Assembly (NCBI GenBank): GCA_000231825.2
Contig: JH720293.1
Location: 186,001 to 250,000 of the forward strand
DNA: 64,000 nt
Direction of reading: 5' to 3'
DNA from: Tetrahymena elliotti 4EA
Lineage: Eukaryota; Ciliophora; Oligohymenophorea; Hymenostomatida; Tetrahymenidae
The number at the start of each line of letters is the position of its first letter. Position 1 is the stretch's first letter. Shown one piece after another: positions 37,596-49,842 of the stretch. The position numbers and the translations under genes were made by a program. The notes under the pieces were generated by a model, which saw only the letters and a list, made by a program, of their open reading frames with translations, was not told the DNA's origin and ran no database searches.

Positions 37596-39141
37596 TCATT
37601 AACTTGTAAAAAAAGGATGTGTAATTACTTAATCTATGTTAATCCTATCAACCTCTGATTTTTTGCACATTGATTCTATTAAGTCTTTTAACAAATCAGA
37701 ATTATGATTCTCGTATGAAATTGGATTATTTTTTGCATTTATATCTGTTTATAAATTTGAATCAGACCAAAATGGTATTTTATAATTTATGTATGTAATT
37801 ATTGAAATCCCTAAAGACCAAATATCGCATGCTTTACCATCATACCCTTAATCAAGGCAAAATTATTATTCTGGGCACCTAAAACCACTAGTACCAGCAC
37901 AATCTTTAAGCTTTTATTGCTAATGAGTCAACTTTTTAGCAGTTGTAAAATCTGCCAATTTAAAATGCTACTCATTTTCTTCTAAAAAGGAATAATTAAA
38001 ATCAAATAATTTATTAATTAATATAATTACCATCGCTCTTGCATAAAATATTATCTATTTTAATATCCCTATTAACAATATTTCTTCCATGAAGATATTT
38101 AACTCCCCTTGCAATTTACTAGAAAATAATTTTTGCTTATTTTTCTCTTCTTTTATAAGGATCTTACTCTATGGTTTAGATTAAGAAATAAAAAGCATTT
38201 TATAATTCAACAAAAAGTAACTAATCTATATTTACCTACAATACCATACTAATTACAAATGAATTCATCTAATTTAATATTAGGATCATACTGTTGACTA
38301 TCATCATTCCAAACCATTAATTGCCCCAAATCACAATATTCCAAAATTAAATAAAGTTTTTCATCTGTTTCATCATCTACTATCTTTAAATAAAAGGTAT
38401 TTTGAATTTATTGTAAGATGCTATTGAATCTGAGATTAGGTGCTTCATATAAAAATTACTTGAAAGAGTTTACAAATATTTGGGTGATTCAAATGTTTGT
38501 ATATATTTATCTCCTCTTAAACTAAATGAAATCTGTTTGTCATAAAACTTTCTCCATCACTATTATATCCAAATACCCTTTCATATTCTAACTAGCTTTT
38601 CTTAAATATCTAATTTTATTTATTTTTTTAAAGCAAGATTAAATAATTAGAGTCCGTAGATTAGTAAATTATTAAACCTTTGCTGCATAAAATGACTTTA
38701 AAACTGTAACACCATCTTCGCCTAAGTATTTTCTTTCGACTTTCTTCACTTTACCAAATGATCCTTATCCCAATTTTTCAAGTAACTCATATTCATTCAT
38801 GTGCCTTCCATTCTTATAAAAGGATGGATGAAAATAAAATTTAGTCTTCTGATTAATAATATAAGACTATTTCATTTCACTGATATTATTACGTTTTCCC
38901 CATGATGATAGACTGTGGTATGTTGAAAATCTGCTTCGTACTCTTCTTCATTTTCTGAATTATTCTTAAATGATTTTTTATATTCTTCTTCACATAAATC
39001 AGAGTATTTTTCTTATGAATTATTTTAATCATAACTATAATACTAATTATCTTCATCAATATATTATTCTTGATGCTCAAAATTGTGTTGCTCGTTTTCG
39101 TTTTCAACAGATTTAATTGACTAGTTATCTAGACTATTCAT
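37596..39141 (-). CDS. CaMKK-like serine/threonine kinase A with DFT in place of DFG
   Basis: Six exons (39141-38893, 38848-38678, 38609-38460, 38383-38236, 38168-38031, 37981-37596), 413 residues. An acidic, Asn/Gln-rich N-terminus of about 85 residues precedes the kinase domain: Gly-loop LGQGSFGKV, beta-3 Lys in YAAKIF, catalytic loop NIVNRDIKIDN, ADFTTAKK at the Mg2+ site, GTSGFRCPE and DGKACDIWSLGIS. It most resembles the CaMKK group (dispersed insert after the Gly-loop, YDGKA-x-DIWSLGI). Two oddities: Asn replaces the usual His of HRD, and DFG reads DFT. The catalytic Asp, Asn and Mg-binding Asp remain, so activity is plausible. The next gene upstream is a paralogue with a last exon of identical length (386 nt). 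Confidence 0.92.
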
Positions 39142-39481
39142 TTTTATTTGATTTGAGAATATTAAAAGATTAATGTTTGATACTTAATATATATAAAAAA
39201 TCAAATTAAAAAGATATTTTTTTCTTAATAGAATTGATGAAAGAATCAAAGAACTTAAGCTATTTCTACTTAACTAATTATTGTGACTCATGAAGATAAA
39301 ATTCTCATCAATAAATATAAATTTTTAATTTTTTTAATAACCAGATTAAAATTACAATCAAATTTAAGTCAGTATTAAAAAAATGCACTTACTAAATTAA
39401 ACTAAATAATTTATTTTAACTAATATGTATTATTTTATTCTTAAACTTTTCTTTTTAACAAATATTTTAAATGAATATTTC
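39142..39481. other. Spacer between tandem kinase genes
   Basis: 340 bp of AT-rich DNA between the start of kinase A and the stop of kinase B, both minus strand. No feature beyond the presumed promoter of kinase A. Confidence 0.5.
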
Positions 39482-40929
39482 TCATTCTTAGAACCACTAA
39501 TGGCATAATACTTGGTCTATTTTAAGGCGCTCCTTTGGATTTTTTCTACACATATTGTTTATCAAATCCTAAAATTAAGGTGAATTATGGTTTTAAAATT
39601 TTATAGGGTCTTGACAAATGGAATTTTAAAGCTTTGAAGAATCTGATTAATTCATAAATGGTAAGCTTAGATTAACATAACAAAAAATTGTTATGCCTAA
39701 AGACCAAATATCAGCTGCTTTTCCATCATATCCATCTTTAAATGAAGAACAAACTTCTGGGCTCTAGTAAGCAGGGGTGCCTACTTAACCATATACTTTA
39801 TGGTAATGAGATTTCAGCTTAGCTGCAGTGGAAAAGTCAATAATCTTAAAATTTTCTCCCTTTTCACCTTGTATTAAAAAAATAATTAATTTTTTATATT
39901 TTAAAGACATAAAATTACACTCAATGCTCTTTCCTAGAATATTATCAATTTTGATATCTCTGTTAACAATCCTTCTATCATGTAAGTATTTTAATCCTTA
40001 ACTCACTTACATGAAAATAATTTTTGCAAGTTTTTCCCTCTTTTTATTTTGATCTTACTCTATTTTTTATTATAAAAAGTTGCTACAAATAAAAAAAAAC
40101 ATTTTAATTACCATTTACATTGTATGCTTACTCTAAAAATTAATCAATTTTAGAGTTAGAATAATACTTTTGTTCTTTTTCATCTAAGTTTAATAGTTAC
40201 CCAAGATCGCAGTATTGCATAACTAAATATATGGTTTACTCATATGGAGCATCAATAATCTTTTTAAGATTAAGTAAAATAAATACTTGCTATTTAATTT
40301 ATCTATAAATTTTACTTAATAAAGCTTGCAAATGTTAACATTGTTCAGATATTTGTAGATTTCTAATTCTGAATATACCAAATCTATTTCTTTTTTCAAT
40401 TGGCTTTATCCGCTTTCATCAATTATTGTTATTATTTTTTAACTCTTCTTCAAAATCTTTTTGAATTTAAGTTGAAATTTATTTTCATTCTTAAGATATT
40501 TAATTTTACTTTGAAAACATATATAGATTTAGCAATAGTTTCACCATCATCCTCATAATAGCTTCTAGTTACTCTCACAACTTTTCCAAATGATCCACTT
40601 CCTATTTTATCTAGAAGCTCATATTCATTAAGGACACCTCTTTCCTAAACAACTTAATTAGTTTTTTTAAGTTTTTAAAATAAATTTACTTCATCGTAGA
40701 TACACTTTGCAACTATTTCTGCCTCATAATCAGGCTATTCTTCACCAGCTTCTACAGATTTTTCCCTTTTACTTCTTGAAATTGTACTTGTTTGCATGGT
40801 AGGGTCAAGTTTATCTAAGCCATCATCTTAATGATGATGAGCACCACCAAAGAAATTAAGTCCTCCTAAATTTTATTCTTCTTCTTCTTCCTCGTCTTCT
40901 ACACCTCCTAAATTAAATTTAAAGTCCAT
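39482..40929 (-). CDS. CaMKK-like serine/threonine kinase B with DFS in place of DFG
   Basis: Five exons (40929-40510, 40456-40316, 40259-40112, 40059-39919, 39867-39482), 411 residues. An acidic N-terminus (EDEEEEEEQN) and a His patch (GAHHHQDD) precede the kinase domain: IGSGSFGKVVRVTRSYYEDD, beta-3 Lys in YVFKILKKS, YLVMQYCDLGQLL, catalytic loop RIVNRDIKIDNIL, IDFSTAAKL, GTPAYQSPEV, YDGKAADIWSLGIT. It shares with kinase A the NRD loop, the missing Gly of DFG, the kinase-domain intron phases and the 386-nt last exon, so the two arose by tandem duplication. It differs in its N-terminal extension and has one exon fewer there. CaMKKs phosphorylate activation loops of downstream kinases in Ca2+ or energy signalling; the upstream signal here is unknown. 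Confidence 0.93.
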
Positions 40930-41408
40930 TTTTGATAAATTTATTTGAACAAGTTTCTTAATCCTTAAATTATTATTTTTATTTAAATCTGATAAATTAT
41001 AAAAATGCAATTATGATAATAAATATTAAAATGCAGTATCCTCATAAAATTTTAATTCCAGATAGAAATATGATAGATTATATTTAAAAATAATTTTTAA
41101 CATTATGGAGGGTAAAAATAGATAAATCATAATAAAAGGATCTTTTATAAAGAAAATCAATATTTTTTGAATAAAATGTACAATAATATAAATTATAACT
41201 CTAAATTTGTTTAAAACTTTATTACATATTTTGAAATTAAAATAGCATATTGATTATTGTCTAAATGGTTATTATAATTCATTTTAATAATTTTTATTTT
41301 AGTATATGGTAAAGTATTATTATTTTTATTATATTTTTTATTAATTTACACTAAAATCCTATTTTAAGAATTCCAAAATTTTAGCTAATTTAATATATTT
41401 AAGTATTC
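40930..41408. other. Intergenic, no gene seen
   Basis: About 0.5 kb of AT-rich spacer upstream of kinase B and downstream of the LRR gene stop. No feature supported. Confidence 0.5.
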
Positions 41409-43262
41409 TCATTAATTGTTAACATCATATAAATCGTCTAATATCATTTATGGGTCTTCTAAGTATTTTGAAAGTACATGCTAGAATCCTATCATTTAAA
41501 AGCAAGTCTTTCTTTTTTCTTGCAATAATTTCTTATAGTCTAAAAAGTTTACATCACTTTTATTTAAAAATAAAAAATAAAAAAATGATTGGCAAAGTTA
41601 ACTTAAATTACGAATTGAGGAACTAATATCCATTAGTGTATTGAATTGAAACTTGGTTGAGGAATTCTTATTTGAATAACTTTAAGAAGAATTAGGATCT
41701 TTATTATTTAGTGTTCGATGTCAAGCTTTTGTAATTATTTAAATAAATTAATGATCAATAAATACTAATAGAAAAAATAATTACCTGATTCTAGATATTT
41801 TAAGATTAACTAAATTAGGACATAAATCTAATAGCTACAATAATTTTGAAGCTTGAATACCAAGATATTCTTCATATTTTCCAAAATCCATATCAACTTC
41901 TAAAGAAGCAAGTTTCTTAGTTTGACTCAATGAGTTAATTAGTGCATCGAAAACTTAAGTAGTTATTTGTTAGCCTTAAACTATAAATTTAAGATTTTTT
42001 AAATGTCTTAGACTAGAAAATGATTTTATTAATTCTATAACACCTTCATCCATCATTTTTAATTCTTATCCATAATTACTAATTATTTAAATTTGAGAAT
42101 AAATAAAGCATTTTTATAAAAGCAAAAAGAATTACGTAATATCGATTTCTAAGTTCTTTAAATTAATTAAAGTTTTGATTCCTGAAGCTAAGCAATTTGC
42201 AGACTTACTTCCGAATTTATTATGTCTTTTATAAAAAATAAAAGCGTTAGAGGTTATTTGAAATTAAATTTATAAATTTACCCTAGATTTAGCTTTAGTG
42301 ACCTCAAGTTGTTTAAATAAGTGAGCCCATTTCCAATATGCTTTACACCAATGTCTGTTATTTCATTCCAGCTTTATTAAAATTATAAATTAGTTAGCTA
42401 TAACGCATAGAACAAAAGCAAACAAAATATTACTTTAATTTCAAATCCAAGCCTACTATTCTTTTGCCGTTATTTTAGAAGTTAAAGATGAGCTAAGCAA
42501 CACCGGTGTCTTTTAATTTATTTTCTTTATCACTATTTTTTTAAGATATTTGTTATTAAGGAAATAGATTGACAAAAAAAGTACCCATGAATACAAAGAT
42601 CTACTAATTTCTAATTATCCATCTTCTATATCATATTTTATAATTCTACATTGAATCCTTTCTCGCCAATATTAAAGCCTCTATTTTCAAAATAATATTT
42701 GTTAATTAATTAGTAAGTAAGTTAGGAAATATTGATAATAGCTATTTACCTTAATTTAAAGTCAAGCTTGCTTATTTGATTTGTTTTTATATCATAATCA
42801 GAAATGTATTAAGTTTATCCTAAACTTACAGTTCCTCTAAAAGTTTTAGAGACTACAACTGTTTTTCTCATAGCAGGTTATCTTTCGAAGATTGGTAAAA
42901 GCTTGGTCATACTTTTACCTTTTTTTTAGAACTATTTAATTTAAAAATAAAATATGTATAATCTATTCTCATTCAAGAGTAAGGTTAAAATATACTGAAA
43001 CACGAGGAGATTACTTTTCTTAATCTATCACTGTAAAAGTTTATCTGCGATCAGGATGTTTTAGTCTAGGTGGTTAGGTAATAATTTTATCATATTTTAT
43101 AAAGGTTTGAGATGTTTAAGTAGAACTACTAGGAGACTTGCTATTCCTAGATGAAGTTGACTTAAATGAATCTTATTTAGTGAGCTAAGGCTGTTTATTA
43201 GAAGGAGGAGTAATCTTCTTTATGGTAAAATTTTTGGATTTTCTAGGAGTGGTTTATAGCAT
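41409..43262 (-). CDS. Leucine-rich-repeat protein
   Basis: Multi-exon gene. Exons I could fix are 43262-42996, 42931-42750, 42680-42585 and 42532-42434, with phase continuing; the last exon ends at TGA 41409-41411. A basic Ser/Thr/Pro-rich N-terminus (SPSSSTQTSQTF) of about 90 residues precedes LRR units such as LKDTGVAQLIFNFQNNGKRI with VGLDLKLN, ITDIGVKHIGNGLTYLNNLR with SLKLNL, LRHLKNLKFIV, and TKKLASLEVDMD. The repeats are of the ribonuclease-inhibitor-like, variable ciliate type, split by introns near repeat borders. LRR domains bind proteins; partner and process are not visible. A short C-terminal helical exon (NFLDYKKLLQEKRKTCFQMI) ends the protein. Internal exon ends between about 42430 and 41700 are approximate. 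Confidence 0.78.
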
Positions 43263-46031
43263 TTGAATGTAAATAAGTTTATGTTTAAATGAAGATATTT
43301 GTTTATCTTTTTTTTCTTATTTATTGTTTTTTTTTAATTAATTGATTATATTATTTACTAAAATCTTATTGGTTTATCAAATATTATGTTAAAACAAATT
43401 AGATCTAAACTAGGTATTTTTTCTATGTTTAATACTTAGTTAGTTGTTATGTTACTTATTCTTACTAATACTTATGTTTCAGCACTCTTTAATTTTTGAG
43501 TTCCTAAACAAAAAATACTTTTTTTACAAAAATCCATGTATTATGATAAATTTGAAATATATTTGACCTATCAGTTCGTATTTACAAGTATTTTAAATGA
43601 CCTAAAAAAATTTAAGAGATTAATAATGCAACTGAAAATAAAAAATAAACAATGCCAAATAATAATTTATAATAATTTCGGAATATAACTAGAATTGCTT
43701 TTGATTATAAAATTTCTATTTATTTATAATCTTCTTTTGCGTTAAGACTTTTTCTTAACTTAAATAAAATTTTTCTAATTTTTTAGATGAAAGGAAAGTG
43801 CAGAAATATTTACACAAAAAATTTACTAAAAATTTGCTATTTCAAATGATAAGCAGCTGTATTTGATCTCTCTGAAAAAAATTAAAGACTTATGCTTTTG
43901 AAAAAAAATAAAGATATTAAAAAAATAAAAATCTTCTTCTTATCCATGAATTTAAAGATTATTTTAATGCATTTGATTGGCCTTTATCAAATTAGATTAA
44001 ATTTTAAAATTATAAAACTAATTCTATTTATACCCAGAATTTATTAATTTATTATAATCCAGCAATAACAATTGGTATATATAACATAATAATACTCATG
44101 TCATACTATCTATCTTATTTATTTTGTGTTTATTTTGTTAAAAATTGAAAGCAAAAACACATTTTTAATTTCATCTTTTATTTTTATTAGAGATAAATCA
44201 ATTCGAAAAGGTACATCCGCTCCTAAATTAAAACTAAAAAAAGAGAAATTCTTTCAAATCTATCTTTTTGAATATTTCCTTTGATTTAGCATTTAGTAAA
44301 TTGTTTTATTATCTTTTTGTTACCTGGCTTAATGTGATAGAAGAATATTTTTCTAATAGACATTATAATAATTAATTCAGCCTTTGATAGTAATTTAAAG
44401 GTTTAAATGAAATTTGGATGAAACAAATATTGGAACTCTCCATCCTTATTTTATGCCAAAAATCAAATTTCAAAAATAAAAAGAAACTAAAATCTATCTA
44501 TCTATTTCTCAATCAATATTTAGGAAAATATAATCTATAATTATATGCAATATCAAAACGAAAATTAATTTGTAACAAAAAAAAATTGTATTCTCACAGC
44601 AAATTTATTTAAATAACTTATTTTAAGATTTGTCTATATTTCAGATTGTAAATAGAAATTTTAATACAATCTCATCCATTTTAGGATGTTTCCAAGATAA
44701 TGATATAGAATTCAAGGCTAAAGTTTAAAATATATTTTATTATTAGAAATTTTGAAATTCATAAGTAATAATTTAAGTCGATTTTCGCTTTTAGAATAAT
44801 GTCTCTTATATATTTTACTTTACGAAAGTCTACAAATCATTTTGTAATATTAACTTACACTGTTTAAAAAAAATACATAAAAAATTAAAAGCATACTAAT
44901 CAAAGAGTTCTGCTTAATATTATTTAAAAAAGAATATCTAATGATGATGCATTATTTTATTTGATAAATTTTCAATAAATACGCTACTAACTTGCTAATT
45001 TCAAACAAAAAAAATATTAATCAGAACATTTTTTGATGTTCATCCCAAGCATTTTTCTGAAAATTTCAAAACACCCATATTTTTTTTGATAAAATTTCCA
45101 ATTAAAAAAATCGAAAGTAGTAAATCTAATTTAAAAAATTTATCAAAGCACTTTAATGAATAGTTAGTTTATACCCTTAAATTTGCAACTTAATCTTTAT
45201 GAATTTTATTATTTTTTTTTCTAATATTATAATCTCTAATTTAAAAATTATCTTCAGTAGTCTTAAAATATTAAAAATATAAATTAGAATACAATCTAAA
45301 ATCTATTAATTAAACAGAATAGATTTTATGGATATTGATAATTTTTTAATTATTTTGTTACTTTATTACTATTAAACCAAACAAAATAAAAATGAAAAAG
45401 AAATATAAAATAAATTAATAATATCAATTTAAATATCATGATTTAATTTCTATCTCTCTCTATTTAGAAGTGAGTGGTGGTTGGTTAGTTGGTATGTTTA
45501 CTAAATCATACTAAATTAGAAAGCACAAAGGAAAATAGAAGAAGAAAAATAGAAATAATATTTATTCAAAATTTTTCAAGTAAAATAAAATATTTATAAT
45601 GAATTTGAATATATTCTTTTATTGAAGATTATCAACAGCAATTTTTTTTTTGCCTCATACACATTTTTTTCATTTTTTAAAAAAATTTGGAATTAGATTA
45701 AGATTTTAAGTGAAAATGAAAAAATAAATATTAAAAAGATATAATAGAAATACTCATTAATGATTTTAATATCATAGAATGTTTAATCAAAACATGCGTT
45801 TGATATTTTAATTTATTTTTTATAAATTTGTAAAAAGTCATTAGTAGTTTGAACAAAAATTCAAGAATAATAGAATTTATTTATAAAAATTAAAAAATTA
45901 ATCAAACTATTTTAATAATCATAGATTTGAACCATATCGTATATATTTAATTTTGAGACATTTATAAATATATTTGTTTTATGTAATCTAATTATTTTAT
46001 GTTTTATGTTTTAAATAATTGAAATTTATGC
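43263..46031. other. Longest gene-free stretch of the window (2.8 kb)
   Basis: Very AT-rich DNA between the divergent side of the LRR gene and the Alba-like gene stop. I checked both strands with the ciliate code and found only short frames with no coding character, no tRNA-like B-box and no tandem repeat. A slightly GT-rich patch at about 45470-45500 is the only local departure in composition. An unrecognised non-coding RNA gene cannot be excluded. Confidence 0.45.
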
Positions 46032-46358
46032 TCATCTTCTCTTAATACAAGCATTAACGCAAACCTTTTTTCCCTTTTGTCCATTTTATTTTTCTATAGA
46101 TCCAGTATGAAGTTTATCCCAGTCAGCTTACTTTCTTTAAACAAATGTTTCAGCAACTCTAATAGCTGTAGGAATATTAGTGCCAATACCTTCAATATTA
46201 ATATATTGAATGCCATCTGATAAATATTTACTAACTTCATCACAATAATACTTGAAATTGCTATCTGTTACTTGAAGGAGCTTCTCATGGTTTCTTTTTT
46301 ATTACTTTCCCTAATTTCCATAGTTATGGTTATGATTATGGCTGTGGTTACTATTCAT
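46032..46358 (-). CDS. Alba-like DNA/RNA-binding protein
   Basis: Intronless, 108 residues. An Asn/His-rich N-terminal arm (NSNHSHNHNHNYG) and basic spacer lead into a compact domain with the Alba pattern: helix (FKYYCDEVSKYLSDG), strand plus turn (IQYINIEGIGTNIPTAIRVA) where Alba proteins carry the conserved small-residue/helix segment, an extended hairpin (TGSIEKQNGQKGKKV) and a basic C-terminal strand (VCVNACIKRR). Eukaryotic Alba proteins bind RNA or DNA, for example as RNase P/MRP subunits or translational regulators. The His/Asn arm is unusual and might bind metal. The family call rests on pattern, order and length, not on an alignment. Confidence 0.72.
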
Positions 46359-46844
46359 TTTACTTATTTTATATTTTAAAAATATTTTTTTTACTGTTGC
46401 TTTTATCTCTAAATTATTAAAAATATTAAAGAATATTTAATTGAGGAAAACTAATTTTTTTATGAGCATATATGATAAATCAACATTAAGATATTTATAA
46501 TAAATAGACATTTAATATAAATAGTCTTAATAGACCCTTTAAAAAACTGAGTTTCTTTTTTAAATTTCCTGATTGAATATTAACTATTAATAAAGAACAA
46601 AGATTGGTAGATTAAGAAGATTCATCATTAATAAACAATCAAAAATAATCAAATAAAAACAAATAAACAAATTGATAAATAAAATAAGCAAAGATTGTTT
46701 TTAATTTTAAAATACAATAATTTCAAATTTCAATCAATATCTGTCCTAAAATTAATTTTTGTTTGTAAATTTTGATATCATAAAATATTATAACTTGTAA
46801 ATATTTTTGCTTTCTAATTGTAAATATAAAATAAGCATTTAGTA
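46359..46844. other. Divergent promoter region
   Basis: About 0.5 kb of AT-rich DNA between the Alba-like gene (-) and the kelch gene (+). It probably contains both promoters; no element recognised. Confidence 0.5.
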
Positions 46845-49842
46845 ATGTCTCTTAAATTAAGAAATCTCCAACTTAGATAAGGTTAATACTATCATTTATA
46901 CAATTCATATATAGTTTTAATCTATTTATCTATTTCATTTTTTTCAATTATTTTTTTGATTATTAGGAATCGAAGATCCTTGTCCAAGAGAAGGGCACAC
47001 CCTTACATATATTTCTTCTTTAAATAGCTTATTATTATTTGGTGGATAGTCAGATTAAAGATTAAATGATTTACATTTTTTGGATTTAAGTAAATAGTTT
47101 TAAATTGGCTTAATTTGGTAATTATCATTAATGTAAAGAAACATTGTAGTGGTGTAAGTAAAATTCAACAGGATAAGCACCTCTAATGAGATGTTATCAC
47201 ACAGCTTTTTATGACGGTATTTATAAACAAATAATAAGAGAGAATCCTTATGTTATATTTTACATTTAGATTAATTGGATTACTTTTTTATATATGGTGG
47301 AGAAGGAGATAAAGGAAGATCATATGAAGATGTCTATTGTTTATAGATAAAAAATTTAGTATGGAAAAAATTTTTTTTGAATTAGAGCTCTTCTAGGCAT
47401 CAGCACACTTTATGTGATATGTGTAATCATTTTTGATTGTATTCCTCTTATAATTTATTTGAAATAAAGTAAATGGCTAAAAGGAATTAATTGTGTTTGG
47501 TGGTATTTCATTACCATAGAATAAGTTGCTAAATGATGTGTGGATCTTTAATTACTAAAATATTGATTTAAATCAAAGTCTATAACCAGCTACAGGAGTA
47601 GATTTTATATAAGCTTATTGAAAGTATCAAAATTTATATTAAATAGATGTTGTGCACTGCTAAATAAACAAAAGGAGATATCCCTTCTCCTAGAAGAGGT
47701 CACTAAGCTTTTGTATATTAAAATTTTATGTATATTTTTGGAGGAAAATGTAAAGATTAAAAGCATGATGATTTTAGCATCTACTAACTTGACCTTAGTA
47801 AAATAATATCTTATCATAAAATTATTTATTTATTTATTGTTTTAAATTTAAAGAAAGTTTCTATTGGAAGAAAATTTAGACTATTGGCTAAAGCCCTACT
47901 CCTCGTTCTTTCTTCAGTCTTAGTTATATTGATGAGACTAGGATAATAGTATAAAATATTAAATTTATTTTAATTTTTTTTGATCATATAAAAGAATAAA
48001 ACAAAGAATAATTTTAATAAGATTTCATAATAATTTTTTTTATTAATCATAAATAAATGCTCACTATTTTTAATAAAAAGATATTTGGAGGATAAGAAAA
48101 TAAAACAAATAACTCATTAAATGAAATATACTAATTGAATTTAGGTAATAAATTTATTATCTTTAGTTTAACTCACTTAATAGCTCTTAATATTTTGAAA
48201 AAACCATTCTAATAAATATCACTAAAGCGAAATTATCTATAACTTTTAAAGAGGATTTTTATTGGAGTCAGCCATTCTTAGGAGATATACAGATCGATCC
48301 AAGATATAATCATTCATGTGTAACTTTTCCATACATAAACTAACCTACCATAGGAATCATGGGTATGTTTAAATTAAAATGAAAGAATGTTTATCAAGAA
48401 TTATTTTAAATAGGTGGTTTGTCACATAATTTATTAGATATGAAATTATTTATGCTTCTTGAAGATAAGTAAAATGCTATCAATTTTAAGTATGTTTTTC
48501 TTTGAAGCTTATGAATAATAAATTTAAATATTTATTTTAAAAATTAGTATTGATTAGAGGAAAAGCTATTTTTCTTCAAACATTAATGAAATTGAAAAAT
48601 ATGAACAAAATAAAAACCAAAGTTTTAAAGGATAAGATTAAAGCACAAATAATCACCATAAAAATAATTAAAATGAAATTAATTTTAATATTGAAAAATA
48701 TATTGGTTAAGGGTTCGATAAACAGATTAATAACAGTAATATCAACTACAATAGCAATAATATATTTAATAAAAATAAACCATAAAGTAATCAAAATGAA
48801 ATAAATTTTAATATTTAAAGCTTCATTGGTAAAGGTTTTGAGAAATAAAGTAACTAATAAATAAATTAAAATTAAAATAAAAACTAGAATGAAATAAATT
48901 TTAACATTGATTCATTTCTTACAAATCCAATTAACCCAATTTAGTAAGATAATAATAATAATAATAATAAAGGAGGAATAAATAATAAAAATCCTTTTAA
49001 CGTTAATTAGTATGAGGGTTAATAGGAATAATTAAATTTATAAATAAATGAGTTAGATTAAGAAATTTAGGAATTAGAATTACTTATCAAATAAGAGGAA
49101 GAAATAGAGTAAATTTTATTTAGAAGACTAGAGATTATTTTAAATAATTTATTAATGATAGACATTAAGTAGAATCTGAGATTCGTGAAATGCAAGCACA
49201 TTTAGAATAGGAAAATGCAAATAACTAAGAAGGCTAAAACAGCTAGATATAATTTTTGAATTAACAAGTTTAAATGCTAGATAATGAATATTACACTTTA
49301 ACTTAGGATTTAGCTAATTTCTTTTTCCTTTACAATTAAGAAAAGGAATATTCAAAAACTGTTTAAGGAATTATTTAAAAGTTTGAGCCTTTACTATAGG
49401 GTTAGAGCTAATACACTATGTCTCTAGATACTCTATTTTAGTTATTAGCTAGTGGTAAATTTAATTTTTTATTGTTTTATTTTTCAGCTAACATAACAAA
49501 TTAAAAAGATATAGATCCTTAGGATGAATAAGAGCTTAACTTACAAGAATTGCTCTATTCTTACAAAGAGACTAACAACTAACAAAAAGAGGAATAAAAA
49601 GCCAATTTTGTTAACCTAAAAAATATTTATCTTTAAATTAATTCTTCTGTTAGCAAGTGTGAGGACTCAATTGAAAATTTGGTAAAAAAATAAAAATTTT
49701 AATCTAAATTATTTTAATTTATTATATTTATATTCTTTTTTGTATTAATTTAATTTAGAGGAAAGAGGCGTTAGTTGTGAATAAGCACTTTGAAAAATTT
49801 TTTTTGGATACAGAAAATAACACGGAGAGTAATAGCGAATGA
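46845..49842 (+). CDS. Kelch-repeat protein with Asn/Gln repeat region and C-terminal coiled coil
   Basis: Fourteen exons (46845-46881, 46967-47089, 47139-47216, 47270-47422, 47470-47597, 47647-47797, 47854-47948, 48081-48144, 48252-48362, 48414-48489, 48548-49108, 49162-49454, 49488-49681, 49759-49842) give 715 residues with consistent phases. Residues 1 to about 340 are a kelch beta-propeller: CPREGHTLTYI with LLLFGGQSDQRLNDLHFLDL, MRCYHTAFYD, YFFIYGGEGDKGRSYEDVYC, LIVFGGISLPQNKLLNDVW, SPRRGHQAFVY with YIFGGK, and TPRSFFSLSYI. Each blade follows the RxxHT...GG...DLxxxxW pattern. After the propeller come an Asn/Gln-rich repeat block and a long Glu/Gln/Leu coiled coil (LQINELDQEIQELELLIKQE). 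Such proteins scaffold or dimerise at the cortex, cilia or cytoskeleton; partners are unknown. Introns are 40-132 bp. Confidence 0.92.
48669..48908 (+). repeat. Three degenerate copies of a QNEINFNI-type repeat in the kelch protein
   Basis: The octapeptide QNEINFNI recurs with starts at 48669, 48792 and 48885, that is 41 and 31 codons apart. Copies one and two are followed by related text (KYIGQGFDKQ and SFIGKGFEKQ), copy three by SFLTNP. Codon choices differ between copies (TAA, CAA, TAG for the first Gln). An Asn run coded by consecutive AAT follows at about 48950-48970. Confidence 0.8.

Noticed and set aside
47605..47817. Overlapping ORFs on both strands
   Set aside because: They fall in kelch exon 6 and its flanking introns, in wrong frames.
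48550..48804. Lys/Ile-rich ORFs on both strands in the kelch gene
   Set aside because: They are out-of-frame readings of the Asn/Gln repeat exon, whose correct frame joins both flanking exons in phase.
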